Assembly: GCF_003429085.1 (NCBI RefSeq)
Contig: NZ_QVTC01000013.1
Span: 1-64,000 of the forward strand
Reading direction: 5' to 3'
Source: Bacillus sp. V59.32b
GTDB taxonomy: Bacteria; Bacillota; Bacilli; Bacillales; DSM-1321
DNA length: 64,000 nt
A program made the translations under genes and the position numbers. Of the stretch, positions 1 through 8,332 are shown piece by piece. The notes under the pieces were generated by a model. The model was not told the origin of the DNA. It was given only the letters and a program-made list of their open reading frames with translations, and did no database searches. Positions within the stretch are counted from its first letter, which is position 1, and the number at the start of each line of letters is the position of its first letter.

Positions 1-330
1 TGGATTTACGAGTGATTATCTGAATATACGAGCGGTAATCAGAATATATGAGCGATGACTCGGATATATGAGCGATTATCTGAATATATGAGCGGTAATC
101 AGAATATATGAGCGATGACTCGGATATATGAGCGATTATCTGAAAATATGAGCGGTAATCAGAATATATGAGCGATGACGTGGATTTACGAGCGATTATC
201 TGAATATACGAGCGGTAATCAGAATATATGAGCGATGACTCGGATATATGAGCGATTATCTGAATATATGAGCGGTAGCCAGAATATATGAGCGATGATC
301 CTGATATATAAGCGGTTATCCGAATTGAGC
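1..330. repeat. 20-bp tandem repeat array, class 1 (array 1)
   Basis: About 16 head-to-tail copies of a roughly 20-bp unit built on the core TATGAGCGATTATCTGAA. Three variants (gattatctga, ggtaatcaga, gatgactcgg) alternate so that a higher-order unit of 60 bp is visible about five times. There are no unique spacers, so this is not a CRISPR array. The array runs off the left window edge. From 331 to 423 the repeat decays and nothing else is seen. Related arrays lie at about 2982, 18556 and 33010. Confidence 0.9.
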
Positions 331-423
331 GATGTTCTAATAAGAGCAATCACCCCGAAATATGAGCAGAGCTCTAAATTTTTTAAATGGGGAACTGCCC
401 TATGTGAAAAAGAAAGATACCTA

Positions 424-452
424 TTGGATAAGTTCGGTTAATCTACTATACT
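424..452 (+). promoter_or_regulatory. Putative SigA promoter of scpA
   Basis: TTGGAT (424-429), a 17-base spacer and TATACT (447-452) match the SigA consensus well. They lie 48 bases before the preferred scpA start. Pattern match only. Confidence 0.55.
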
Positions 453-500
453 GAATATAGTTGATAAAAGTTCGGAATGAATTTAAATGGGGTTTTATAC

Positions 501-1265
501 ATGTACAATATAAAAATTGAAGCGTTTGAAGGACCTATGGACCTTCTCCTTCATCTGATCAATCGTCTTGAAATAGATATTTATGATATCCCGATGGCAG
601 AAATTACAGAGCAATACCTCAGCTATATCCATGCCATGAAAGAATTGCAACTCGATTTGGCAAGTGAGTATCTGGTCATGGCCGCGACTTTATTGGCAAT
701 CAAAAGCAAGATGCTCCTTCCTAAGCATGAAGAAGAATTGCCTGAAGATGAGGAAGGCTTCGCTTATGAGGAAGATCCGCGGGACGAGCTGGTCGAAAAG
801 CTGCTTGAATATCGCAAGTTTAAAAATGCGGCTAATGATTTTAAGACACTTGAGGAAGAACGGAATCTCGTGTTTACCAAACCTCCTAGTGACCTATCGG
901 AATTTTCTAAGGCGAAGGAGCAGGAAAAGCTGGATCTGAATGTCAGCTTATATGATATGCTCGGAGCTTTTCAAAAGCTGCTTCGTCGTCAAAAACTTCA
1001 AAAACCGCTATTTACGAAGGTGACCCGACAGGAAATATCAATCGAAAAGCGAATGGATGAAATTCTTATCGACCTTAGATCGTTCGGTGGAAGAAAAAGC
1101 TTTTTTGATTTATTTCCCCATCAGGATAAAGAACATATTGTCGTCACATTTTTGGCAGTCCTGGAATTGATGAAACTAAACGAAGTTTTCGTTGATCAGG
1201 AAGGGAATTTTTCAGAAATCTTAATTGTGGCTAAGGAAGGTGTAGAAGCAGTTGGAAGTTATTAA
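501..1265 (+). CDS. scpA: Segregation and condensation protein ScpA
   Basis: Kleisin subunit of the Smc-ScpA-ScpB condensin, which bridges the Smc head and neck and organises replicated origins for segregation. The 254-residue product starts [20 protein letters not shown], the family hallmark, followed by [18 protein letters not shown] in the Smc-binding N-terminal part. An acidic, lysine-rich middle and a C-terminal winged-helix region follow. An in-frame ATG at 477 would add eight residues, but homologues begin at or near MYNIK and the promoter leaves a normal leader for 501. The 3' end overlaps scpB by 14 bases, so the two are probably translated together. Family and context agree. Confidence 0.95.
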   Translation: MYNIKIEAFEGPMDLLLHLINRLEIDIYDIPMAEITEQYLSYIHAMKELQLDLASEYLVMAATLLAIKSKMLLPKHEEELPEDEEGFAYEEDPRDELVEKLLEYRKFKNAANDFKTLEEERNLVFTKPPSDLSEFSKAKEQEKLDLNVSLYDMLGAFQKLLRRQKLQKPLFTKVTRQEISIEKRMDEILIDLRSFGGRKSFFDLFPHQDKEHIVVTFLAVLELMKLNEVFVDQEGNFSEILIVAKEGVEAVGSY

Positions 1266-1833
1266 TTGGAAGGGAATCCTTGAAGCCTTGCTTTTCGCGG
1301 CCGGGGATGAAGGTTTGTCGTTAAAACAGATATCTTCGGTTCTCGAAATCACTGACATACAGGCGGTTGACATTGTTGAGTCTTTAAAAGCTGATTATGT
1401 GGAGGAAGCACGGGGTATACAGATTGTTGAAATGGCCGGAGTTTACCAGCTTGCCACGAAAAAGGAACATTCGGACTTTCTGAAGCGGCTGGTGGAAACA
1501 CCTGGGTCACATGGGCTGTCCCAAGCCGCATTGGAGACGCTCGCAATCATTGCCTATAAGCAGCCGATTACGAGAGTGGAAATAGAGGAAGTAAGGGGAG
1601 TATTGACGGAACGGCCGCTCCAGACGCTCGTTTCCAAAGCATTGATTAAGGAAGTGGGCCGTGCGGAAGGTTCAGGTCGTGCGTATCTGTACGGGACAAC
1701 AAAGGAATTTTTGGATTATTTCGGCTTGAAGTCCATTGAGGAGCTACCGCCTCTTACTGTAAATGACGAGGAAGATTTTGAACAGGGAGAAGCCGATCTG
1801 TTTTTTGAAAAATTTCAGAGAACAATCGAATAA
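1252..1833 (+). CDS. scpB: Segregation and condensation protein ScpB
   Basis: Dimeric winged-helix (kite) partner of ScpA in the Smc condensin complex. The 193-residue product is of normal length for Bacillus. It carries the characteristic blocks [16 protein letters not shown] near the N-terminus, [19 protein letters not shown] and VEEVRGV in the middle, and [18 protein letters not shown] near the C-terminus. The start lies inside the scpA end, the classical scpAB overlap. About 60 bases of AT-rich sequence separate it from the next gene. Confidence 0.95.
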   Translation: MEVINWKGILEALLFAAGDEGLSLKQISSVLEITDIQAVDIVESLKADYVEEARGIQIVEMAGVYQLATKKEHSDFLKRLVETPGSHGLSQAALETLAIIAYKQPITRVEIEEVRGVLTERPLQTLVSKALIKEVGRAEGSGRAYLYGTTKEFLDYFGLKSIEELPPLTVNDEEDFEQGEADLFFEKFQRTIE

Positions 1834-1939
1834 CATTTTTTACTGAATTGTGATAATATACTATATAAAAATGAATACCTTTTTGTAAAATAAAATGCGA
1901 CAGTTGAAATTTCTAAGGTGGCAAACTGGAGGGGTTTCC

Positions 1940-2350
1940 TTGATTATTAAGGATTGCAGGGGATATGAGCTGGAGAAAGCGCAGTCCAATACCCCGGAAG
2001 ATTTTTTTAACCAGTCTGAAGTAACATACATAGAGAATGGGGAGGAGAAAACACTCCACGTTTTGTATGTCCGTTATTTCGATGAATTTGCCAAAGAATT
2101 TACGCCTTATTCCGCCAATCCGCTGTTTACCGCAGGGGGAAAAGAAATTTATCTTTATGACATCGCTGCGATCGTTTGCCTACTGAAAAACCCCGATTTC
2201 AGGACACGAAAAAGGGTATACATCAATACGAAAAAGGAATTCGCTTCCTATTTCGAGAGAGTGAACTTTGATAAGCTTCCTGAAGTTTTCGAGGCGCTAG
2301 AGCAAAAGAAAGAGTACAAGTTTACCAAGGATTTAGAATTCATCATTTAA
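1940..2350 (+). CDS. Hypothetical protein between scpB and ypuI
   Basis: Not recognised as a named family. The TTG start at 1940 is preferred because GGAGGGG (1928-1934) sits six bases before it; an upstream in-frame ATG at 1895 has no ribosome-binding site. The product is 136 residues, soluble, with no signal peptide or membrane segment. It is rich in aromatic and charged residues (LYVRYFDEFAKEF, KRVYINTKKEFASYFERV). It shares strand and close spacing with ypuI 22 bases downstream, so the two are probably co-transcribed. Base composition matches its neighbours. It is probably a real lineage-restricted gene; its function is unknown. Confidence 0.7.
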   Translation: MIIKDCRGYELEKAQSNTPEDFFNQSEVTYIENGEEKTLHVLYVRYFDEFAKEFTPYSANPLFTAGGKEIYLYDIAAIVCLLKNPDFRTRKRVYINTKKEFASYFERVNFDKLPEVFEALEQKKEYKFTKDLEFII

Positions 2351-2372
2351 TTAACTTGAGGAGGGTTTACGG

Positions 2373-2861
2373 TTGGGGAATATGATTGTTAAATCTCAGC
2401 TTGAGGATGTACGTAATTTTTTAGAAAATACGGTTGATAAGCTTGAACAGTTTTTGAATGAGACGACTTATTCAGGGCTGCAGCAGGAGAAAAACGGTGA
2501 TGAAACCTATTATAAAGGCGTTTTATCCAGCATAAGAAAATTGCTCGTAAACTGTGAAGAAGGGCTGGAAGCTTGTCAAATCGTCCTTAAAAATGAGGTT
2601 TTTCATAAAGCGGCGGCCGAAAAAACCTTATATAGAATATATCACCAGTGCATCGATGAATATTTTTCGCCAAAGCAAGACCGCTGGTATGAAGACAGCC
2701 GCTCGGCTTACACCGGGAAAAACTCGATTAAATTTCACACCGAGGTTCCCGAAAGCATCATCGGCGTATTGAAGGATTTAGAAGCCGGTTTTCAGTCTAT
2801 TAGGGAAGAGCTTGAATTCTATGAAACAGACTACCGTACAAAAATGATGCAATCCAAATAA
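2373..2861 (+). CDS. ypuI: YpuI family protein (DUF3907)
   Basis: Function unknown; a conserved Bacillus protein found next to scpAB. The 162-residue product contains the conserved blocks KAAAEKTLYRIYHQC and DRWYEDSRSAYTGKNSIKF and ends ELEFYETDYRTKM. It is predicted soluble and helical. The TTG start at 2373 is chosen because GAGGAGGG (2359-2366) is six bases upstream and homologues begin MGN; the ATG at 2382 would be too far from that site. A terminator follows at once. Confidence 0.85.
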   Translation: MGNMIVKSQLEDVRNFLENTVDKLEQFLNETTYSGLQQEKNGDETYYKGVLSSIRKLLVNCEEGLEACQIVLKNEVFHKAAAEKTLYRIYHQCIDEYFSPKQDRWYEDSRSAYTGKNSIKFHTEVPESIIGVLKDLEAGFQSIREELEFYETDYRTKMMQSK

Positions 2862-2872
2862 TTGATTTATTA

Positions 2873-2899
2873 TAAAAGACGGCCCAGGTCGTCTTTTTT
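2873..2899 (+). terminator. Rho-independent terminator after ypuI
   Basis: AAGACG and CGTCTT form a short stem around an eight-base loop, followed by a T run. It begins about 12 bases after the ypuI stop. Confidence 0.75.
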
Positions 2900-2981
2900 G
2901 CGTCAGCGAAACGAATCCTAACTACGCCTTATACTTCAATTAATGAATTTTCTTTATTTGATTTTGCCCGTCAAGTACAAA

Positions 2982-3348
2982 TTTATATAATCGAGCATAA
3001 ATCCCGATCATCGAGCACAAATCAAGATAATCGAGCAGAAATCCCAATCATCGAGCACAAATTATATAATTGAGCACAAATCCGGATAATCGAGCACAAA
3101 TCAAGATAATCGAGCAGAAATCCCAATCATCGAGCACAAATTTATATAATCGAGCATAAATCTCGATCATCGAGCACAAATCCGGATTATCGAGCACAAA
3201 TCAAGATAATCGAGCAGAAATCTCAATCATCGAGCACAAATTATATAATCGAGCAGAAATCCCAATCATCGAGCACAAATCCGAATAATCGAGCACAAAT
3301 CCAAATAATTGAGCAGAAAACCAAATAATTAAGCAGAAATCAATTTTG
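2982..3348. repeat. 20-bp tandem repeat array, class 2 (array 2)
   Basis: About 18 copies of a roughly 20-bp unit with core CGAGCACAAATC plus a variable eight-base tail (ccggataat, aagataat, cccaatcat and others). Two units lose a base, so the period is 19-20. This is the same class as the array at 18556, read on the opposite strand. The 700-base gap between ypuI and the SOD gene holds only this array, a hairpin and the SOD promoter. Confidence 0.9.
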
Positions 3349-3393
3349 ATGAGTCTTCCAACCCTGAAACCAAAACGTATTCATGCCCTTATC

Positions 3394-3433
3394 AAAAAAT
3401 GCCTTCCACACACAATGCGGAGGGCATTTTTCT
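3394..3433 (+). terminator. Terminator-like hairpin, orphan
   Basis: AAATGCCTTCC pairs with GGAGGGCATTT and is followed by T-rich sequence. No gene ends directly upstream, so it may insulate the SOD gene from the repeat array. Confidence 0.55.
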
Positions 3434-3484
3434 TTTTCTAAAGATAAGGGTGGGCACTCTTGTAACGGAATATCATATGATACA

Positions 3485-3513
3485 TTGACACTGGGTTTCT
3501 GTCCTAGTATTTT
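3485..3513 (+). promoter_or_regulatory. Putative SigA promoter of the SOD gene
   Basis: TTGACA (3485-3490), a 17-base spacer and TATTTT (3508-3513). A hairpin in the leader (AATCCCCGT 3519-3527 with ACGGGGGATT 3545-3554) ends just before the ribosome-binding site and could affect translation. Inferred from sequence only. Confidence 0.5.
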
Positions 3514-3570
3514 CAATCAATCCCCGTTCGACTGTTAGGCGGTTACGGGGGATTTGGGAGGCAAGTGGAA

Positions 3571-4449
3571 ATGAATGATCATAAGGAATATGGCGTACAT
3601 GTAAGGGAGTGGGCAAAAGGGATTTCTGAACTACTGGAGCAAACTGGATTGCGTGAAAATATATCAGATAGCATCGAGAATGTTCTAGCTTTATCAACTT
3701 CTCTCGAGGACGGGTCTGCTTCTGAAGAAAATGTGCTTGCCTTGCAGCAGGCGGCTGATTCTCTCCATCGAAAAGCCGAAGAATTGCTACAGAAAGCAGC
3801 TCAAAGACAACAAACAGAAAAAACAATCGCGCCGGGCAAACACAAGCTGCCGCCGCTTCCATATCCATATGACGCGCTGGAGCCTGTCATCTCTGAGGAT
3901 ATTATGAGGCTTCACCATGATAGGCATCATCAAACATATGTAGACGGACTGAACAAGGCAGAGATGATGATGAAGAGGGCTAGGGAAACGAAGGACTATG
4001 AGTTGTTAAAGCATTGGGAAAGAGAGGCTGCCTTTCATGGATCAGGCCACTACCTGCATACTCTTTTCTGGGAAGTGATGATCCCTCGTGGATCGGGAAC
4101 GCCAAAAGGGCCGTTGCTGAAACGACTGGAAAAGGATTTTGGAAGCTTTGCCGCGTTCAAGAAGCATTTTAGCGAAGCCGCGAAACAGGTTGAAGGAGTC
4201 GGATGGGCATTGCTCGTTTGGTCACCGCGTTCAAGAAGACTGGAAATTTTGCAATCGGAGAAGCATATGAATCTTACCCAATGGGATACGATTCCGCTGC
4301 TTGTACTGGATGTATGGGAGCATGCCTATTATTTGCAATATACAACAAACAGAGGAGCATACGTGGATAATTGGTGGAGTATCGTCAACTGGCCTTGTGT
4401 TGCGGAACGATATGAAGAAGCCCGAAAACTGGTTTGGCCGGCTTTTTGA
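3571..4449 (+). CDS. sodF: Superoxide dismutase Fe/Mn family, N-terminally extended (SodF-like)
   Basis: Converts superoxide to hydrogen peroxide and oxygen. Residues about 85-292 form the SOD fold. All four metal ligands are visible: the His of MRLHHDRHHQTYV, the His of HYLHTLFW, and the Asp and His of LDVWEHAYYLQY. About 85 helical, glutamine- and glutamate-rich residues precede the domain, as in Bacillus SodF and unlike the short SodA type. It lacks the NQDSPL block of typical Mn-SOD and has LTQWDTIPLLVLD instead, so the metal cannot be assigned. ATG 3571 is preferred over GTG 3565 for spacing from GGGAGG. Confidence 0.88.
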   Translation: MNDHKEYGVHVREWAKGISELLEQTGLRENISDSIENVLALSTSLEDGSASEENVLALQQAADSLHRKAEELLQKAAQRQQTEKTIAPGKHKLPPLPYPYDALEPVISEDIMRLHHDRHHQTYVDGLNKAEMMMKRARETKDYELLKHWEREAAFHGSGHYLHTLFWEVMIPRGSGTPKGPLLKRLEKDFGSFAAFKKHFSEAAKQVEGVGWALLVWSPRSRRLEILQSEKHMNLTQWDTIPLLVLDVWEHAYYLQYTTNRGAYVDNWWSIVNWPCVAERYEEARKLVWPAF

Positions 4450-4459
4450 CTGTTAAGTT

Positions 4460-4496
4460 TGATCGATCGGCATTCGCCGGTCGATCATCTTTATTG
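4460..4496 (+). terminator. Terminator after the SOD gene
   Basis: TGATCGATCGGC and GCCGGTCGATCA form a strong stem with a four-base loop. The trailing T tract is weak. Confidence 0.6.
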
Positions 4497-4540
4497 TTAA
4501 GGTATTGATTTTTATTTAGAAAATTTATCGAGGTTTTCGA

Positions 4541-4757
4541 CATCCAGCTCCAGCGCCTAGCCCTTCGAGGTCATAAGCCGCCCCTTTCAGGGCTTCCACA
4601 GGATTGTGGTGACCTCAGCGTTCGTCACAGGACGTGACGGGTATTAGCTGAGGTTCCTCGCTTGGCCATCCTGCAAGGTGCGTCTAAGGCTTGTCGGACT
4701 TGCCCAGGATGGGCTGGTGTCGACGTTCCTTGCATGCAAGGCGCTTCCGCTTTTATT
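4541..4757 (+). repeat. Dispersed intergenic repeat, family A copy 1
   Basis: Opens with CATCCAGCTCCAGCGCCTAG, contains GTGACGGGTATTAGCTGAGG and a cysteine-codon-like GCTTGTCGGACTTGCCC block, and ends with GGCGCTTCCGCTTTTATTC. The same signature recurs at 7173, 11789, 16500, 32850 and 52170. It lies behind the SOD terminator and stops just before the dacB promoter. This kind of element is common between Bacillus genes; it does not code convincingly on either strand. Confidence 0.75.
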
Positions 4758-4772
4758 CTTTTCAGCATTTTA

Positions 4773-4801
4773 TTCATAACCCTTGTCCTAACGCATAAAC
4801 T
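4773..4801 (+). promoter_or_regulatory. Putative SigE promoter of dacB-spmA-spmB
   Basis: TTCATAAC (4773-4780) and CATAAACT (about 4794-4801) resemble the SigE -35 and -10 boxes with suitable spacing. The B. subtilis dacB operon is SigE-dependent, so a site here is expected, but the match is imperfect. Confidence 0.35.
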
Positions 4802-4831
4802 TGTACAAAACACAAAGGACGTGGAGAATAT

Positions 4832-5986
4832 ATGCATTCTTTATATAAAAGCATATCGGCTTTCTTAATTATTCTTTTAACTATTTCTTTATATCCTGCC
4901 GGAACGGATGCGGCGTTACCGGTCAGTTCTCATAGCGCCATCTTACTGGAGCAAGGAAGCGGCCGGGTTATTTATGAAAAAAACGCCCATGAAAAAAGCA
5001 AGATTGCCAGCATTACCAAGATCATGACCGCCCTTCTAGCCGTAGAATCAGGTAGTCTTGATGAGACCGTGAAGGTAAGCCCTAATGCCGTAGGGACTGA
5101 AGGGTCTTCTTTATATTTAAAGAATGGTGAGAAGATAAGCCTTGAGGATTTAACATACGGACTGATGCTTCGGTCGGGTAATGATGCTGCCGTAGCCATC
5201 GCTGAACATGTGGGAGGAAGCCTGGGAGGGTTTGTGTGGCTGATGAATCAGAAGGCTGAGGAAATCGGCATGAAGAACACGAACTTTTCTAACCCGCACG
5301 GACTCGACAATACAAAGAATCATTACTCAACAGCTTATGATATGGCTTTGCTTACACGCTATGCCATGGAAAACGATACATACAGGAAAATTGCAGGAAC
5401 AAAAGTTTATCGGGCCCCGAATACGATGGAAAACTGGGATTATGTGTGGCGAAATAAAAACCGGCTGCTTACCCAGTTATATGAATATTGTACGGGCGGA
5501 AAAACGGGATACACCAAATTGGCGAAACGGACTTTGGTTACGACAGCCACCAAGGATGATCTTGATTTAATCGCAGTAACCCTGAACGGACCGGATGACT
5601 GGAATGATCATATTTTTATGTATGAATCTGCGTTTAAGGATTATCAAAATACGGAAATCTTATCTTCCGGCCCGATTAAAAAAGTAAAACAAAAGCCCTA
5701 TAAAGGGAATGTTTATATCAAAAACAATTTTTATTATCCTTTGAATGAGGAGGAAAAAGAGGCGGTCCATATTAAAATCAAGCTGCTAAAGCCGGAAAAA
5801 AGCTGGAAAAAGAAAGGGGGTTTTCCTGATAAAGTCGGCCGTGCGGAGATTTATATGAACGGGGATAAGATAGGCGGCCGATCGATTTTTTACGGCGAGG
5901 CAAAGGAATCGTTCAAACAGGTATCGTTGGGTTCTAGATGGGTGGATATATTCGCCAGTATATTGGGGATTAACCAAAATGGTTAA
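4832..5986 (+). CDS. dacB: D-alanyl-D-alanine carboxypeptidase DacB (PBP5*)
   Basis: Sporulation carboxypeptidase that trims the terminal D-Ala of cortex peptidoglycan stem peptides and so limits cortex cross-linking. The 384-residue product has a signal peptide (about 1-27, hydrophobic core AFLIILLTISL), the serine motif SITK (Ser60, Lys63), SGN (115-117) and KTG (224-226), all intact. A C-terminal beta-rich domain and a possible amphipathic anchor follow. It is first in the dacB-spmA-spmB operon and overlaps spmA by eight bases. The sporulation context separates it from the vegetative DacA type. Confidence 0.93.
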   Translation: MHSLYKSISAFLIILLTISLYPAGTDAALPVSSHSAILLEQGSGRVIYEKNAHEKSKIASITKIMTALLAVESGSLDETVKVSPNAVGTEGSSLYLKNGEKISLEDLTYGLMLRSGNDAAVAIAEHVGGSLGGFVWLMNQKAEEIGMKNTNFSNPHGLDNTKNHYSTAYDMALLTRYAMENDTYRKIAGTKVYRAPNTMENWDYVWRNKNRLLTQLYEYCTGGKTGYTKLAKRTLVTTATKDDLDLIAVTLNGPDDWNDHIFMYESAFKDYQNTEILSSGPIKKVKQKPYKGNVYIKNNFYYPLNEEEKEAVHIKIKLLKPEKSWKKKGGFPDKVGRAEIYMNGDKIGGRSIFYGEAKESFKQVSLGSRWVDIFASILGINQNG

Positions 5987-6572
5987 TTATTTATGGGTCG
6001 GGATGACGGTCATCGGTGTAGTGTTTGCCATGATCAACGGAACGATGGATCAAGTGAATGAAGCCCTTTTCAAAAGCGCGAAAGACGCCATCACGCTTTC
6101 CTTTGGACTGATGAGCATTCTCGTTTTCTGGCTTGGCCTGATGAAAATCGCCCAGGATGCCGGGCTGCTCGATAGGCTGTCAGGATTATTCCGGCCAATT
6201 ATTACACGCCTTTTCCCGGAGATTCCACCGAATCATCCGGCCATGGGATATATTTTATCAAACATGATGGCCAATTTTTTTGGTCTGGGGAATGCGGCAA
6301 CTCCGCTTGGCATAAAGGCGATGGAACAGTTAAAGGAATTGAACGGCGGGAAGGCCACTGTCAGCAGATCCATGATTACGTTCTTGGCCATCAATACGTC
6401 AAGCATCACCCTGATCCCGACTACTGTGATCGCCATCAGGATAACAAACCATTCAAGCAGTCCGACAGATATTGTGTTTCCAACGATTATCGCGACCGCA
6501 ATTTCAGCTGTCGGCGCGATCGCGATTGATCGTTATTATTATCTTAAACGAACCCGGAACGGGGTGAAATAG
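5979..6572 (+). CDS. spmA: Spore maturation protein A
   Basis: Integral membrane protein of the nucleoside-recognition (Gate) family; with SpmB it is needed for full spore-core dehydration and heat resistance. The 197-residue product has about five hydrophobic segments and the conserved region NMMANFFGLGNAATPLGIKA at about 95-115. It overlaps the end of dacB and is one base from spmB. The transported substrate is not known for the family. Confidence 0.92.
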   Translation: MVNYLWVGMTVIGVVFAMINGTMDQVNEALFKSAKDAITLSFGLMSILVFWLGLMKIAQDAGLLDRLSGLFRPIITRLFPEIPPNHPAMGYILSNMMANFFGLGNAATPLGIKAMEQLKELNGGKATVSRSMITFLAINTSSITLIPTTVIAIRITNHSSSPTDIVFPTIIATAISAVGAIAIDRYYYLKRTRNGVK

Positions 6573-6573
6573 T

Positions 6574-7110
6574 GTGCAGTGGATGACGACCATATCAGTC
6601 TGGATGATTCCTTTATTAATCTGTTTTATTATGATCTATGGAACTTTCAAAAAGGTTCCCACATATGAGGCATTTGTGGAAGGTGGCAAAGAGGGGATTT
6701 CGATGTCATTCTCGATCATTCCCTTTTTAGTAGGGATGCTTGTTGCCATTTCCGTTTTCCGGGCTTCAGGAGCACTTGATTTTATTGTCCAATTTTTAAG
6801 GCCCCTGCTGGGAATGCTTCATGTACCGGCGGAAATACTGCCGCTTGCCATCATCCGGCCGATATCAGGAACTGCGGCATTGGGGATGACGAGCGATTTA
6901 ATTTCCGTTTATGGTCCAGATTCTTTTATCGGCAGGCTGGCCGCTACGATACAGGGAAGCACGGACACGACCTTTTACGTATTGACTGTCTATTTCGGAG
7001 CAGTCGGGATCAAGAAAATGGGCGATGCGGTCAAAGTCGGCCTGCTTGCAGATTTGGTCGGGATTATTGCGGCGATTGTTGTGGTTACACTTGTCTTTGG
7101 AACTAAATGA
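6574..7110 (+). CDS. spmB: Spore maturation protein B
   Basis: Partner of SpmA in spore-core dehydration; an integral membrane Gate-domain protein. The 178-residue product has hydrophobic segments and the motif RPISGTAALGMTSDLI. The GTG start at 6574 lies seven bases after GGGGTG and one base after the spmA stop; an ATG three codons on is possible. It is last in its operon, with a strong terminator directly behind. Confidence 0.92.
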   Translation: MQWMTTISVWMIPLLICFIMIYGTFKKVPTYEAFVEGGKEGISMSFSIIPFLVGMLVAISVFRASGALDFIVQFLRPLLGMLHVPAEILPLAIIRPISGTAALGMTSDLISVYGPDSFIGRLAATIQGSTDTTFYVLTVYFGAVGIKKMGDAVKVGLLADLVGIIAAIVVVTLVFGTK

Positions 7111-7141
7111 AGCAAAGTGGTGAGATCGCCACTTTGCTTTA
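7111..7141 (+). terminator. Terminator of the dacB operon
   Basis: AGCAAAGTGG (7111-7120) and CCACTTTGCT (7129-7138) form a perfect 10-bp stem with a short T run, starting at the spmB stop. Confidence 0.85.
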
Positions 7142-7172
7142 TTATTTTTCTAAGAAGATTTTAACTTTGATA

Positions 7173-7377
7173 GGTGCTAGCTACAACGTACAGGACGTAC
7201 TAGTGCCGACGTCGCCACGACGTGACGGGTTTTAGCTGAGGTTCCTTGCTTGGCCCTCCTACGGTGCGCCTTATACTGGTCGGAGGCCCACAGGATGTGG
7301 TCAGAACGAAGAAGACATAACGATGTGGCGGTCTTAGTCGTTCTTCCTTACTTGCAAGGCACTTGCGCTTTTCTTAT
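7173..7377 (+). repeat. Family A repeat copy 2
   Basis: Contains the family blocks GTGACGGGTTTTAGCTGAGG, GGCCCACAGGATGTGGTCAG, GAAGACATAACGATGTGGCG and the ending GGCACTTGCGCTTTTCTT. The central 100 bases are nearly identical to copy 4 at 16500. It begins just behind the spmB terminator. From 7378 to 7507 there is AT-rich sequence with no clear promoter. Confidence 0.75.
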
Positions 7378-7507
7378 AAAAAATAATTTTTGGTGGGCGA
7401 AATAATCCTATGGTAAACTTTTAATGATAAAGATAATGTGCGATAATTGTATGATTGTGTCATACATAAATGAAATTCAAAAAGCAGAATCTAAGAGGTG
7501 ACGATAG

Positions 7508-8239
7508 ATGGAGCGTTTACAAAAGGTTATCGCTCATTCGGGGATCGCTTCCCGGCGAAAAGCGGAGGAATTGATTACAGAAGGAAAAGTAAAGGTGAAC
7601 GGGAAAATCGTTAAAGAGCTCGGTACAAAAGTGGGTCCAAATGATAAGGTTGAAGTGAATGGAGTCCCGCTTACAAAGGAAGTTCCGGTATACTACCTGC
7701 TATATAAACCGCGCGGAGTGATTTCGGCTGTTTCCGATGATAAGAACAGAAAGGTGGTTACCGATTTCTTCCCGGAAATTACCGAAAGAATTTATCCGGT
7801 AGGCCGGCTGGACTATGATACATCGGGGTTGTTGCTATTAACGAATGACGGAGAATTTGCCAATATCCTTATGCATCCAAAGCATGAAGTGGATAAGGTT
7901 TACGTTGCGAAAATAAAAGGAATTCCATTGCGTGAAAATCTACGGAAGCTAGAAAAAGGAATCGTGCTTGAAGACGGTAAGACAGCGCCGGCAAGGACAA
8001 AGGTACTCTCAACCGATAAGAAAAAGCAGAGCACGATCGTGGAAGTTATCATTCATGAAGGAAAGAATCAACAGGTTAGAAGAATGTTTGAGGCAATCGG
8101 CCATCCTGTGTTGAAGCTGAAACGGGAGCGCTACGGCTTTTTGACTCTTCACGGCTTATCGGCTGGTGATTCTAGGGAATTGACGCCCCATGAAGTAAAA
8201 CAGTTGCGGGCTCTTGCTGTCGCAGGAAAAAAATCGTAA
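7508..8239 (+). CDS. rluB: 23S rRNA pseudouridine synthase RluB
   Basis: RsuA-family enzyme that isomerises a uridine in 23S rRNA helix 90-92 to pseudouridine. The 243-residue product has an N-terminal S4 RNA-binding domain (about 1-60, QKVIAHSGIASRRKAEELI) and a catalytic domain with YPVGRLDYDTSGLLLLTNDG holding the catalytic Asp102. The later KTYV-like and GKNQQVRRMFEAIGHPV motifs are also present. It sits just upstream of resA as in B. subtilis (ypuL). SD AGAGGTG is seven bases before the ATG. Confidence 0.93.
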   Translation: MERLQKVIAHSGIASRRKAEELITEGKVKVNGKIVKELGTKVGPNDKVEVNGVPLTKEVPVYYLLYKPRGVISAVSDDKNRKVVTDFFPEITERIYPVGRLDYDTSGLLLLTNDGEFANILMHPKHEVDKVYVAKIKGIPLRENLRKLEKGIVLEDGKTAPARTKVLSTDKKKQSTIVEVIIHEGKNQQVRRMFEAIGHPVLKLKRERYGFLTLHGLSAGDSRELTPHEVKQLRALAVAGKKS

Positions 8240-8293
8240 GAACTGTCACATAATCTTCAATTATGGAAACAAAGGCCAAAGATTGATAAATGT

Positions 8294-8299
8294 TATAAT
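8294..8299 (+). promoter_or_regulatory. Putative extended -10 promoter of resABCDE
   Basis: TGTTATAAT gives an extended -10 with TATAAT at 8294-8299, about 33 bases before resA. No good -35 box is visible, which would suit an activated promoter; in B. subtilis resA is activated by ResD. Confidence 0.45.
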
Positions 8300-8332
8300 G
8301 GAAGGAAAACGATAAAGAGCAGGGGGATTTAT

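Noticed and set aside
4625-4868. ORFs of about 70 codons on both strands before dacB
   Set aside because: They lie in a dispersed repeat (family A) and differ in frame from copy to copy; not genes.
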